A stretch of 64,000 nt of DNA from Hyphomicrobiales bacterium (GCA_900467185.1 UBPA01000014.1:124001-188000), one strand, 5' to 3'; numbered from the stretch's first letter, positions 34,827-43,782 are shown. Translations and numbers: made by a program. The notes: a model not told the origin generated them from the letters alone.

Positions 34827-36323
34827 GTGAAAGACAGCGATAGAAAATCATACCTCGCATCCGTCACCGACCGCTTCGTGCGGGGCCAGATGGACCGGCG
34901 CGCCTTCCTGCGCGCAACCAGCAAGCTGGGACTGGGGGCCGCGGCGCTCGGAATGGGCATGGGAAGCCGCCCCTTCATGCTCAACAAGGCCATTGCCCAG
35001 GAAGAGCTGCAGCCCTCGGCCGAGGTGATGGCCTGGCTGAAGGACGTCGGCAAGCCCTTTGCCGGCACGACACTGAAATTCGCGACGGAATCCACGCCGC
35101 CGTCGAACGCGATCAACTCGCAGCTGAAGAAGTATTTCGAGGAAGCGACTGGCATCAAGGTCGAGATCGAGGTCCTGCCGCTCGAGCAGGTTCTGCAGAA
35201 GATGACGCTCGACGTCGCGTCCTCGCTCGGCACCTATGACCTCTATTACATCGACCAGAGCTGGGCCGCATCCTTCAGCCAGGACGTCTTCGATCCGCGC
35301 GAGCAGATCAAGGCCAAGGCCGACCTTGCCATGCCGAACTACAATATCGACGATTTCCTGCCGGCGCTGGTCGACGGCATCTCGAAATATCAGGACCGTT
35401 GGGTCGGCGTGCCCTACGACATTCCGATCTTCATCATGATCTATCGGAAGGACATCTACGAGAAGCTCGGCCTCAAGGCGCCGGCGACCTTCGAGGAGCT
35501 GTACACCAACTCGGCCGCCATCACGAAAGAGATGGGCCCGAAAACGTTCGGCTATGCCGGACAGATGAAGTCCGGCCATTATGCGCTGGAATGCGAATGG
35601 ACCTCGATGCTGTGGGGCCATGGCGGGTCGATCTTCAATGCCGACAAGACGTTCACCGGCAATGACGAACGCGGCATTGCCGCGCTCGACTATTATACGA
35701 AACTCAAGGACATCATGCCGCCGGGCGTCAACCAGTGGACATGGGACGGACAGGGCCAGGCTGTCGCTCAAGGGGTCGCGGCATCTATGCTGTCCTGGGG
35801 CGAGTTCTTCCCCTTCTTCGACGATCCGACGCAGACCAAAGTCTCCGGCCTCTGCGAAGCCATCATCCCGCCGCAGCCGATCGCGCTCCGCAAGCCCGAA
35901 GAGTGCGGCTACGGCGAAATTCCCGGCGTCGGCCATCAGGGCGGCTCGTCGCTCGCGGTCTCGCGCTACTCCAAGAACCCGGATGCCGCATGGCTGTTCA
36001 TGCAGTGGGCGACCTGCGCCGACACGCAGGCGCTGGTGACGACGCTGGGCGGCGGCACCGGCCCGACACGGGCAAGCGTCTACGACGATCCGCGCGTCAA
36101 GAGCCATGCGCGCGTGGGCGCCGGCACCACCCGGCATCTGCCGGTCGTGCGCGAGACCATTGCCAAATATATGGGCTCCGAGCCGGACCTGCCGGAATGG
36201 GCGCAGATCTCCTCCGACACGATCCCCGTGGCGCTCGGCAAGTATTTCTCGGGCAGCTACGGCTCGTCCAAGGAAGCGCTCGACGATATCGGCAACGGAA
36301 TCGCGGCCGTCCTGAAGGGCTGA
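34827..36323 (+). CDS. ABC sugar importer substrate-binding protein (CUT1), Tat signal
   Basis: GTG start behind GGAGGAGAGAACC. The 498-residue protein has twin arginines in MDRRAFLRATSKLG (RR at 24-25), then an Ala/Gly-rich hydrophobic core and an AIAQE cleavage site near residue 58, so it is probably exported by Tat. SBP_bac_1-type features include GVPYDIPIFIMIYRKDIYEK and GYAGQMKSGHYALECEW. It is longer than average for CUT1 binding proteins. The ligand is likely the polyol or polyol-glycoside that the surrounding enzymes degrade. The hairpin at 36341-36367 follows its stop. Confidence 0.9.
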   Translation: MKDSDRKSYLASVTDRFVRGQMDRRAFLRATSKLGLGAAALGMGMGSRPFMLNKAIAQEELQPSAEVMAWLKDVGKPFAGTTLKFATESTPPSNAINSQLKKYFEEATGIKVEIEVLPLEQVLQKMTLDVASSLGTYDLYYIDQSWAASFSQDVFDPREQIKAKADLAMPNYNIDDFLPALVDGISKYQDRWVGVPYDIPIFIMIYRKDIYEKLGLKAPATFEELYTNSAAITKEMGPKTFGYAGQMKSGHYALECEWTSMLWGHGGSIFNADKTFTGNDERGIAALDYYTKLKDIMPPGVNQWTWDGQGQAVAQGVAASMLSWGEFFPFFDDPTQTKVSGLCEAIIPPQPIALRKPEECGYGEIPGVGHQGGSSLAVSRYSKNPDAAWLFMQWATCADTQALVTTLGGGTGPTRASVYDDPRVKSHARVGAGTTRHLPVVRETIAKYMGSEPDLPEWAQISSDTIPVALGKYFSGSYGSSKEALDDIGNGIAAVLKG

Positions 36324-36340
36324 GGCTTGCTATCAAGCCT

Positions 36341-36367
36341 GGAGGTCGCGGCGAGACCGCGACCTCC
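36341..36367 (+). other. Perfect 11 bp hairpin after binding-protein gene
   Basis: GGAGGTCGCGG and CCGCGACCTCC form a perfect stem around a CGAGA loop, 18 bases after the binding-protein stop. No T-tract follows. As with the other binding-protein genes here it probably protects the upstream mRNA end; it lies before the SDR gene at 36404. Confidence 0.62.
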
Positions 36368-36403
36368 TCCCGATAGCACGACGCAGGACAAACGGAGGAT
36401 ACG

Positions 36404-37129
36404 ATGGACCACAAACCCCTGATCGCCATTACCGGCGCCAGTTCCGGGATCGGCGAGGCCGTGGCCCGCGCCTTTTCGGACGCCGGCCACCCGCTTCTCC
36501 TGATGGCGCGCCGGCTCGACCGCCTCGAAGCGCTCGACCTCCCCCGCGCCGTGTTGCGCAAGGTGGATGTGCGCGACCGTGCAAGCCTTGTCGCCGCGGT
36601 CCGCGATGCGGAGGCAGACTACGGTCCGGTCGATCTGATGTTCGCCAATGCCGGCATCGCCCGGCTCGGCGATATCGCCACGCAGCCGCCCGAAGAGTGG
36701 GACGAGATGATCGACATCAACACCAAGGGCGTCATGAACAGCGTCCATGCGGTGCTGACAGGCATGGTGGCGCGCCGGCACGGCACGCTGGTGATGATGA
36801 GTTCGATCGCCGGGCGGAAGGTCTATCCCGACCACACCGTCTATTGCGGCACGAAGTTCTTCGTCCACGCGGTGTCGGAAAGTCTGCGCGCCTATCTCGC
36901 GCCCCACAATGTCCGCGTCGTCGTCGTGTCGCCCGGCATCGTCGATACAGAGGTCCTCGACCACGTCAACGATCCCCGGACACTCGAAAACTACAAGTCG
37001 AACAAGGCCGCCATCGGCGGCGGCATCTCCGCCGATATCGTCGCCGGCCTGATCCTCGACGCCTATGCACTGCCGCAACGCGCCATCGTGCAGGAAATCG
37101 TCATCACGCCGACGCAGCAGACCTACTGA
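36404..37129 (+). CDS. Short-chain dehydrogenase/reductase
   Basis: The 241-residue protein has the classical SDR set: nucleotide motif TGASSGIG (residues 10-17), NAG at about 84, a catalytic Ser in MMSSIAG and YCGTK as the YxxxK active site near residue 146. It is a cytoplasmic NAD(P)-dependent oxidoreductase. GGAGG lies directly upstream. Placed between the importer binding protein and ATPase, it probably oxidises the imported polyol or reduces an aldehyde product; the sequence does not tell which. Confidence 0.9.
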   Translation: MDHKPLIAITGASSGIGEAVARAFSDAGHPLLLMARRLDRLEALDLPRAVLRKVDVRDRASLVAAVRDAEADYGPVDLMFANAGIARLGDIATQPPEEWDEMIDINTKGVMNSVHAVLTGMVARRHGTLVMMSSIAGRKVYPDHTVYCGTKFFVHAVSESLRAYLAPHNVRVVVVSPGIVDTEVLDHVNDPRTLENYKSNKAAIGGGISADIVAGLILDAYALPQRAIVQEIVITPTQQTY

Positions 37130-37176
37130 AACGACGCCGTCCACAGACGGCACCCCGATACAATGGAGCACAGTCA

Positions 37177-38241
37177 ATGGCGACCGTCGAATATCAGCGC
37201 ATAGGCAAGTCCTTCGGCGCCTTCACCATCATGCGCGATATCTCCTTCAAGATCGCGGACCAGGATTTCGTCGTTCTGCTCGGCCCGTCGGGCTGCGGCA
37301 AGACCACCCTGCTGCGCATGACGGCGGGGCTGGAAAGCGTCAGCGAGGGCGACCTTCTCATCGACGGAAACCGCGTCAACACGCTGCACCCGCGCGACCG
37401 CAACATCGCCATGGTGTTCCAGAACTACGCGCTCTATCCCACCATGAAGGTCTACGACAATATCGCCTTCAGCCTCGAGGTCGCCAAGGTGCCGCCGGCC
37501 GAGATCAAGCGCCGGGTGGCATGGGCGGCCGAGACGCTGAACCTCACGCCCTATCTCGACCGCTACCCCAAGGAACTCTCCGGCGGGCAGCGCCAGCGCG
37601 TCGCCATGGGGCGGGCGATGGTGCGCGAGGCGGCCGTGTTCCTGTTCGACGAACCGCTCTCCAACCTCGACGCCAAGCTGCGCGCCCATATGCGCACCGA
37701 GATCCGGCAGCTGCACAACCGGCTGAAGACCACCACCGTCTACGTGACGCACGACCAGATCGAAGCCATGACCATGGCCGACAAGATCGTCGTGATGCGG
37801 GCCGGCAAGATCGAGCAGATCGGCTCTCCGGACGAAGTCTACGACCGGCCGGCCAGCAAATACGTCGCCGACTTCATCGGCGCGTCCGCCATCAACTTCC
37901 TCCCTGGAACGGTCGTCGTGTCCGACGGCACGCCTGCCGTCGACACGGCGACCGGACGGGTGGCCCTGGAAACGACGACGACCGCGAAGCCCGGCGAAAA
38001 GGTCGTCATCGGCCTGCGCCCGACCGATGTCGTGGTCGATGCACAAGGCGCGCTCTCGGCGAAATCCGTGCTGGTCGAGCGGCTTGGTCATGATGCCCAG
38101 CTGTTCTGCGACGGTGCCGACGGACGCTTCACGGTGTCGGTGGACAAGACCGCCCGCTTTGCCGAGGGCAGCGAGGTCTGCTTCTCCATCCCGCCATCCA
38201 AAGTTCACGTCTTCAACGCCGAAACGGAAGCGCGCCTCTAG
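37177..38241 (+). CDS. ABC sugar importer ATPase, UgpC/MalK type
   Basis: The chosen ATG at 37177 gives 354 residues starting MATVEYQRIGKSFGAFTIM. Walker A GPSGCGKTT, Q-loop FQNYALYPTM, signature LSGGQRQRVAMGRAM, Walker B FLFDEPLSNLD and H-loop VTHDQIEA are all present. The last 110 residues form the MalK-type TOBE/regulatory domain. It completes the CUT1 importer with the permeases at 32980 and 33869; the unusual order places the SDR gene between binding protein and ATPase. Confidence 0.92.
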   Translation: MATVEYQRIGKSFGAFTIMRDISFKIADQDFVVLLGPSGCGKTTLLRMTAGLESVSEGDLLIDGNRVNTLHPRDRNIAMVFQNYALYPTMKVYDNIAFSLEVAKVPPAEIKRRVAWAAETLNLTPYLDRYPKELSGGQRQRVAMGRAMVREAAVFLFDEPLSNLDAKLRAHMRTEIRQLHNRLKTTTVYVTHDQIEAMTMADKIVVMRAGKIEQIGSPDEVYDRPASKYVADFIGASAINFLPGTVVVSDGTPAVDTATGRVALETTTTAKPGEKVVIGLRPTDVVVDAQGALSAKSVLVERLGHDAQLFCDGADGRFTVSVDKTARFAEGSEVCFSIPPSKVHVFNAETEARL

Positions 38242-38319
38242 GCCGCGCGATCCAGTCTCCTCTTCCCTCTACCGACTGCCGGCCTCCCCGAACGCGCCGG
38301 CACAGAAAGGACCGTCACC

Positions 38320-40368
38320 ATGAAATCCCGCTGGTCGGATACCGAATTCACATCCGTCGTCGATGCCTATGTCGCAAAGGGCATCAACCGCGACCTCGCC
38401 ATCCGCACCTATACGACGCGTCTTCTTGGGCAGGACCCGGAACTGGTGCTGCATGGCGGTGGAAACACCTCGGTCAAGACGGTGTTCACGGAGATGGACG
38501 GAACGCAAGTCGATGTGCTCTGCGTCAAGGGCAGCGGCTGGGACATGGGCACGATCGAGCCTCAGGGCCTGCCCGCTGTGCGGCTGGAGCCGCTCAAAGC
38601 CATGGTCGCGTTCGACACCCTGTCGGACGACGACATGGTCATGCTGCAGCGCCGCCTGCTGCTCGATCCCTCGGCCCCCAACCCTTCGGTCGAGGCGATC
38701 CTGCACGGTCTCCTGCCGTTCAAGCATATCGACCATACCCATGCCAACGCCATCGTCTCCCTGACCAACCAGCCGCATGGTGAGGATCTGGTGCGGGAGC
38801 TGTTTCCCGATGCGATCATCGTCCCCTATGTCATGCCCGGCTTCGATCTGGCCAAAGCCTGCGATGCCGCCTTCAAGGCCAATCCCGGCGGCGACGGCAT
38901 GATCCTGCTCAAGCACGGCATCTTCACCTGGTCGGAAGATCCGCGCACGAGCTACGAGGACATGATCGCCAATATCGATGCTGCCGAAAAGCGCATCGCC
39001 AAGGGGAACCCGAGGCCGTTCCGGGGCGTGACGCTGCCGCAAAAGATCGCCACCGCGGCCGAGATCGCGCCCATCCTGCGCGGCGCGATCGCACTTCCCA
39101 CGGATGTGGAGGGTGCGCCGCGCCGGTTCGTGCTCGAACATCGCGCAAGCGACAAGATCCTCGATTTCTGCAATGCCGAGACCGCGTCCTCGCTGGTCAG
39201 GCGCGGAAATGCGACGCCCGAGCACGTCATCCACATCAAGCGCTTCGGCGTCGCGCTGCCGGCACCGGAGGCGGGAAAGCTGGAGGCGTGGGCTGAGACC
39301 GTGGCGCAGGCGGTCGAAGCCTATCAGGCAGAGTACAAAGCCTATTTCGAGCGCAACAACGCCCACGTCGGCGGCGGCAAGCGCATGCTCGACCCGATGC
39401 CGCGCGTGTTTTACGTCGCAGGCGTCGGCCTCTTTGCCGCCGGCGCCGCCCGCAAGAACGCGCTGGTGGGCGCCGATGTCGCCGAGGCGACCATCGCCGT
39501 CATTACGAATGCCGAGGGTATCGACGCATTCGAGGCGCTCTCGGAGGCCGACCTCTTCGATATCGAATACTGGTCGCTGGAGCAGGTGAAACTCGCCAAA
39601 TCGGTCGAAAAGCCGCTGACCCGGCAGGTCGCCATCGTCACCGGCGGCGCGAGCGGCCTTGGCCTCGCCGTGGCCGAAGCGCTCAAGGCGGAGGGTGCGG
39701 AGATTGCGCTGTTCGACATTTCGCCGGACGGCGTGGCACGGGAAGCCAAGCGCATCGGCGCGTTTCCGGTCGTCTGCGACGTCACCGATCCGCAAGGGGT
39801 GGATGCGGCGGTCGCCTCCGTCGCGGAGCATTTCGGCGGGGTCGATATCCTGATTTCCAATGCCGGCGCCGCCTTCCAGGGCAGCCTTCTCACCGTGCCA
39901 GAGGACACGTTCCGCAAGGCCTTCGACCTCAATTTCTGGGGACATCACTATATGGCGCGGGCCGTGGTGCGGGTGATGGAACAGCAGAAGACCGGCGGTG
40001 CGCTCGTCTTCAACGTCTCCAAGCAGGCCGTCAACCCCGGCGCGGATTTCGGCCCCTACGGCACGTCGAAAGCGGCGCTGATGGCGCTGATGCGGCAATA
40101 TGCGGTGGAGCACGGCGCGTCCGGCATCACCTCCAATGCGGTCAATGCGGACCGAATCCGCACCGGGCTGATGACCGACGAGATGGTGGCAGCCCGCAGC
40201 AAGGCGCGTGGCGTCACGCCCGAGGCCTATCTCTCGGCCAATCTCGTGCGCCGCGAGGTCACCGCCGCCGATGTCGCCGCCGCCTTCGTGCACCTTGCCA
40301 AGGCGCGAACATCGAGCGGCGCCGTCATCACGGTCGACGGCGGCAACGTCGCCGCCATGATGCGCTGA
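38320..40368 (+). CDS. Bifunctional class II aldolase / short-chain dehydrogenase fusion (RhaD-like)
   Basis: The 682-residue protein joins two domains. Residues 1 to about 420 are a class II aldolase/adducin-type domain with metal-ligand blocks HIDHTHANAIVS and KHGIFTWSED. Residues about 430-682 are an SDR with TGGASGLG, a catalytic Ser in FNVSKQ and active site YGTSK. The same fusion is known in rhizobial rhamnose catabolism, where the aldolase splits rhamnulose-1-phosphate and the dehydrogenase oxidises the aldehyde. Here it would cleave a ketose phosphate produced by the locus. AAAGGA lies eight bases before the ATG. Confidence 0.9.
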   Translation: MKSRWSDTEFTSVVDAYVAKGINRDLAIRTYTTRLLGQDPELVLHGGGNTSVKTVFTEMDGTQVDVLCVKGSGWDMGTIEPQGLPAVRLEPLKAMVAFDTLSDDDMVMLQRRLLLDPSAPNPSVEAILHGLLPFKHIDHTHANAIVSLTNQPHGEDLVRELFPDAIIVPYVMPGFDLAKACDAAFKANPGGDGMILLKHGIFTWSEDPRTSYEDMIANIDAAEKRIAKGNPRPFRGVTLPQKIATAAEIAPILRGAIALPTDVEGAPRRFVLEHRASDKILDFCNAETASSLVRRGNATPEHVIHIKRFGVALPAPEAGKLEAWAETVAQAVEAYQAEYKAYFERNNAHVGGGKRMLDPMPRVFYVAGVGLFAAGAARKNALVGADVAEATIAVITNAEGIDAFEALSEADLFDIEYWSLEQVKLAKSVEKPLTRQVAIVTGGASGLGLAVAEALKAEGAEIALFDISPDGVAREAKRIGAFPVVCDVTDPQGVDAAVASVAEHFGGVDILISNAGAAFQGSLLTVPEDTFRKAFDLNFWGHHYMARAVVRVMEQQKTGGALVFNVSKQAVNPGADFGPYGTSKAALMALMRQYAVEHGASGITSNAVNADRIRTGLMTDEMVAARSKARGVTPEAYLSANLVRREVTAADVAAAFVHLAKARTSSGAVITVDGGNVAAMMR

Positions 40369-40399
40369 CGCAGCCGACCCGTCGCAGGAGGAGAGGTCC

Positions 40400-41455
40400 A
40401 TGGCCAATATTCTGATTCTGGGGGCCGGCGTCATGGCAACGGCGCTGGCCGTGCCCGCCAGCGACAACGGCCACGCGGTCGTTCTGGCGGGCACGCCGCT
40501 CGATGACGCCGTCGTCGCACGCATGCAGGCATCGGGCGGCACGCATCCCAAGCTGGATGCTTCCCTGCCCGGCACCGTGCGCGTCATCGCGGATGCGGAG
40601 GTGACGGCGCAGGACACGGACCGGGCCGACCTGATCGTCGTCGGCGTCAGCAGCCCAGGCATCGCCTGGGCGGTCGACAGGCTGAACGGGCTGCTGCGCC
40701 ACGAGGCGACGGTGGCCTTCGTGACCAAGGGGCTCGACCGTAAGGATGGCGCCGTTGTGACCTTCGCCGAAACCGTGCCGGAGCGCATAAGCCGCCTCGG
40801 CACCTTCATCGGCATCGGCGGCCCCTGCATCGCGCGCGAGCTTGCCCTTCGCCTTCCCACGGCGAGCGTCTATGCCGCGCGGGACAAAGCCGATGCTGAA
40901 CGCGCGGCAGCCCTCTTCCGCACGCCCTATTACCGTCTCGCCGCCAGCGACGACCTGACCGGCGTGGAGGCCTGCGCCGCGCTGAAGAATTTCTTCGCCA
41001 TCGGCGTCAGCGCCATGCAGACCCGCTATCCCGACGCACTTCGCGCCGACGGGCAGTCCAAGAACCCGACCGCGGCCGTCTTCACCCAGGCCGTCCACGA
41101 GATGGCAACGCTATGCGAGAGGATCGGCGGAGCCCGCTCCACCGCCTTCGACCTTGCCGGCCTCGGCGATCTGCACGTCACCGTTGGCGGCGGCCGCAAC
41201 AGCCGGCTTGGCCATAGCCTCGGCCGAGACCGGACAGTCGAAGAAGCCATGGCGCAGGACCTCGCCAACGAGACGGTAGAAGGCATCGATACCGCCCGCG
41301 TCGTCGCGTCCTTGCTGGAGGCCATCGGGCTTCAGGCGAATGGCCGAGACGCCGTCAAATTCCCTCTGGCGCAGGCGATCATCGACGCCGTCCTCGGGAA
41401 CGCCCTGTTCGATTTCGACTTCGAAGATCTTCCCACGCCGGCGAATGCGGGCTGA
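40400..41455 (+). CDS. NAD(P)-dependent glycerol-3-phosphate dehydrogenase family (GpsA-like)
   Basis: The 351-residue protein starts with the nucleotide-binding ILILGAGVMATALA. It has the GpsA active-site run GVEACAALKNFFAIGVSAM, with the catalytic lysine, and GLGDLHVTVGGGRNSRLG. It has diverged from housekeeping GpsA (for example ACAALKNFF in place of the usual LAGALKNVI). A paralogue dedicated to this polyol pathway is therefore more likely than the phospholipid enzyme. GGAGGAGAGG precedes the start. It is the last gene of the rightward operon. Confidence 0.85.
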   Translation: MANILILGAGVMATALAVPASDNGHAVVLAGTPLDDAVVARMQASGGTHPKLDASLPGTVRVIADAEVTAQDTDRADLIVVGVSSPGIAWAVDRLNGLLRHEATVAFVTKGLDRKDGAVVTFAETVPERISRLGTFIGIGGPCIARELALRLPTASVYAARDKADAERAAALFRTPYYRLAASDDLTGVEACAALKNFFAIGVSAMQTRYPDALRADGQSKNPTAAVFTQAVHEMATLCERIGGARSTAFDLAGLGDLHVTVGGGRNSRLGHSLGRDRTVEEAMAQDLANETVEGIDTARVVASLLEAIGLQANGRDAVKFPLAQAIIDAVLGNALFDFDFEDLPTPANAG

Positions 41456-41557
41456 TCGACCGCGCGCCGATCAGGCGACGGCACCGTGCCTCATCGTTGA
41501 CGCACAGTGCCGAAACATTGCGAACCTGCCGCATTACGCGACAAGCGGCTCCCGGGA

Positions 41558-41929
41558 TCAATCGTCGAAGACGGGCAGCGCGGCAGCCTTCGCCGCATCG
41601 AGATCGACGACCAGACGCAGGCCGTCCTGCTTGAGGCCGGAAAGCGGCACGACGCGATGTTCACGGCCGAGGCCTGACGTTTTGTCGAAGTCGATCGCGA
41701 CGCCCGTGGCGACCGTCGCCTCGGCCCCGACGACATCTTCGATCTCGCCGATCCTCTGGCCTGCCGCGTTGTAGACATGCATGCCCTCGATATCGTCGGC
41801 GGTCACGTTCAGTCCGGGCAGCACCGTCGCATCGGCGACTTTGACGAAAGCGGGTGTCTGCGCGAGCGCCGCCGTGGCCGTCAAAGCGACGAAGGCGGTT
41901 GTGGCGATCAGCGTGGTCAATCGGATCAT
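41558..41929 (-). CDS. Secreted PRC-barrel domain protein
   Basis: The 123-residue protein has a Sec signal peptide MIRLTTLIATTAFVALTATA with cleavage after ALAQ near residue 24. The remainder contains DIEGMHVYNAAGQRIGEIEDVV, the PRC-barrel beta fold common in small periplasmic rhizobial proteins, often stress-related. GGAATAGAG upstream is the ribosome binding site. It follows the RTX protein gene on the same strand by about 60 bases, so the two may be cotranscribed. Function unknown. Confidence 0.75.
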   Translation of the reverse strand: MIRLTTLIATTAFVALTATAALAQTPAFVKVADATVLPGLNVTADDIEGMHVYNAAGQRIGEIEDVVGAEATVATGVAIDFDKTSGLGREHRVVPLSGLKQDGLRLVVDLDAAKAAALPVFDD

Positions 41930-41991
41930 ATCTCTATTCCATTCATGTCAGGGTCCCGGCCGACAGCCGGGCGGAAAATCGGGTGCGCGTT

Positions 41992-42576
41992 TCAGACCAG
42001 GAGAAAATCGCTGGCCTTGAGGTCGGCGAGCCGCGTGTCTTCGAGGTGAAGCTCGTGCTGGCCGAAATCGATGACGAGATCGTCGCCGCCATCGGTGGAG
42101 CGTGTCAGCGCGAGAATATCGTCGAAGCTGGAGACGCCGAGCGACGTGGAGATCTGCAGCCGATCGGCACCCGACTGAAAATCCTCAATCTCGGTGATGC
42201 CCGACTTGAAGATGAAGGTGTCCGCGCCGCGCCCGCCGCTGAGTTCGTTGAAACCTGCGCCGCCGTCGAGGATGTCGTTGCCGGTGCCGCCTTCGATCTC
42301 GTCGTTTCCGGCACCGCCGTCGAGAACATCGTTCCCGGCGCCGCCCTCCAGATCGTCATTGCCGGCCTCTCCGAAGAGACGGTCGTTGCCCGCGCCGCCT
42401 TCGATCTCGTCGTGGCCGTTTCCACCGTAGAGGCTGTCATTGCCATTGCCGCCGAACAGATCGTCATTGCCGTTCCTGCCGAACAGCTGATCGTTTCCGT
42501 CGAGGCCGTAGAGCTTGTCGCTCGTATTCGTGCCGTTGATGAGGTCGGCCTTGCCGGTGCCTTTGCGCGTGACCAT
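41992..42576 (-). CDS. Small RTX (haemolysin-type Ca-binding repeat) protein, type I secretion candidate
   Basis: The 194-residue protein consists of about ten or eleven consecutive nonapeptide repeats of the form GGxGNDxLx from residue about 22 to 125. These fold into a Ca2+-bound beta-roll. A short domain follows, ending LADLKASDFLLV, a typical hydrophobic C-terminal type I secretion signal. No enzyme domain is present, so this is a bare RTX module. AAGGGAG is the ribosome binding site. No type I exporter genes are in the window. It is divergent from the PepSY/two-component operon. Confidence 0.83.
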   Translation of the reverse strand: MVTRKGTGKADLINGTNTSDKLYGLDGNDQLFGRNGNDDLFGGNGNDSLYGGNGHDEIEGGAGNDRLFGEAGNDDLEGGAGNDVLDGGAGNDEIEGGTGNDILDGGAGFNELSGGRGADTFIFKSGITEIEDFQSGADRLQISTSLGVSSFDDILALTRSTDGGDDLVIDFGQHELHLEDTRLADLKASDFLLV

Positions 42577-42677
42577 GATCGTCTCCCTTGGCTCTGTTCG
42601 ACACGGTCTATCCAGCCGATGGCGGCTGCCGGTGTCGTTGATACGGGGCGATAATGCACGAGGCCGCCTTTCGTGCC

Positions 42678-42705
42678 CTGACAGGCTTTGTCAACATTCT
42701 GTCAG
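42678..42705. promoter_or_regulatory. Candidate response-regulator box (TGTCA repeats)
   Basis: TGTCA at 42689-42693 and 42700-42704 are 11 bases apart, the spacing expected for OmpR/PhoB-family tandem sites. CTGACAG (42678-42684) is the inverted form of CTGTCAG (42699-42705). The site lies 23 bases before the PepSY gene and in the gap shared with the RTX gene. The adjacent OmpR-type regulator is the obvious candidate binder; this is inferred from spacing and position. Confidence 0.45.
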
Positions 42706-42727
42706 CTTGAGTATGGTAGGGCGCGGG

Positions 42728-43045
42728 ATGTTCCGATGTCACCGACTGTCCCGCTTCGCAGCGATCGCCACTGTGTCCGTCCTCTGTCTCGCAGCGCCGG
42801 CGATATCGGATGACGGCGACGATCTGCTGGACCAGGAGGCGGCACGCCAGGCACTCGCCGAAGGCCGCGTCCGTCCGCTGGAAGACATTATTGCGCATGT
42901 GCGGCAGACGATCAAAGGCGACATCATCGAGATCGAATTCGAGCGTGACAATGGTCGCTTCGTCTACGAGCTGGAAATTCTGCAGGAAACGGGCCATCTC
43001 CTCGAAATCGTCGTCGATGCCCGCACGATGGAAATTCTGCCCTAG
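42728..43045 (+). CDS. Periplasmic PepSY-domain protein
   Basis: ATG 42728 gives 105 residues, MFRCHRLSRFAAIATVSVL, a Sec signal peptide with cleavage near APAIS-D. The mature part DIIAHVRQTIKGDIIEIEFE followed by FVYELEIL is the PepSY pattern. An ATG at 42713 is also in frame. Small PepSY proteins encoded beside two-component genes often modulate the sensor from the periplasm; FeuN of Sinorhizobium is a functional parallel, not an established orthologue. It is followed by the regulator and kinase genes. Confidence 0.75.
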   Translation: MFRCHRLSRFAAIATVSVLCLAAPAISDDGDDLLDQEAARQALAEGRVRPLEDIIAHVRQTIKGDIIEIEFERDNGRFVYELEILQETGHLLEIVVDARTMEILP

Positions 43046-43116
43046 ATGACCGGGAAGCGGGCGAAAGCCTCTGAATACGATCGGAGACCTCTCATGCGTA
43101 CGGATCGACGGCACTG

Positions 43117-43782
43117 ATGCGGCTGCTTGTCGTGGAAGATGACAGGCGGATCTGTGAAGATCTGGTCGCCGTCCTCACGGGCGCCGGCTTCGTCGTCGAT
43201 CTCGCCCATGATGGCGAGGATGCCTGGTTCAAGGGCGACACCGAGGACTACGGCATGGTCGTGCTCGACCTCGGCTTGCCCAAGCTCGACGGCATCAGCG
43301 TCTTGAAGCGGTGGCGCGCCAATGGACGCCACATGCCGGTCCTCGTTCTGACTGCGCGGGGAAGCTGGGCGGAACGGGTCGAGGGCATCGATGCCGGGGC
43401 CGACGACTACCTGCCCAAGCCCTTCCAGTTCGAGGAGCTGCTCGCGCGGGTTCGCGCGCTGATCCGCCGCTCGGTCGGTCATGGCGCGGCGACCCTCGAC
43501 ATCGGCGCGCTGACGATCGACACCCGCACCATGCGGGTCCTCGTCTCCAACAAGCCCGCGCGGCTGACGCCGCTGGAGTATCGTCTCGTCAGCTACCTCG
43601 CCCATCACAAGGGTCGGACGGTGCCGATCATCGAGCTTCAGGATCATGTCTATGGCGACGATTTCTCGCGCGATGCCAACGCGCTGGAGGCTGTCGTGGC
43701 CCGCCTGCGCAAGAAGCTCGGCAGCGAGGCGATCACGACCCGGCGCGGCTTCGGCTACATGATGGGCGGAGATGCGGAATGA
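43117..43782 (+). CDS. OmpR/PhoP-family response regulator
   Basis: The 221-residue protein has a receiver domain with acidic pair D8-D9, phospho-acceptor D51 (VVLDLGLPKLDG) and K101 in PKPF. A winged-helix DNA-binding domain follows (LTPLEYRLVSYLAHH to TTRRGFGYMM). It accepts phosphate from the histidine kinase encoded next, which it overlaps by ATGA. The ribosome binding site before the ATG is weak, so translation may depend on coupling or a nearby promoter. Confidence 0.92.
   Translation: MRLLVVEDDRRICEDLVAVLTGAGFVVDLAHDGEDAWFKGDTEDYGMVVLDLGLPKLDGISVLKRWRANGRHMPVLVLTARGSWAERVEGIDAGADDYLPKPFQFEELLARVRALIRRSVGHGAATLDIGALTIDTRTMRVLVSNKPARLTPLEYRLVSYLAHHKGRTVPIIELQDHVYGDDFSRDANALEAVVARLRKKLGSEAITTRRGFGYMMGGDAE

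Noticed and set aside
38269-40860. 863-codon frame opposite the aldolase-SDR fusion
   Set aside because: Antisense shadow; the forward frame has complete aldolase and SDR active sites.
42239-42520. Regularly spaced repeats that could suggest a CRISPR or tandem-repeat array
   Set aside because: The 27-base periodicity is the codon-level echo of RTX nonapeptides in the 194-aa protein; there are no identical repeats with unique spacers.
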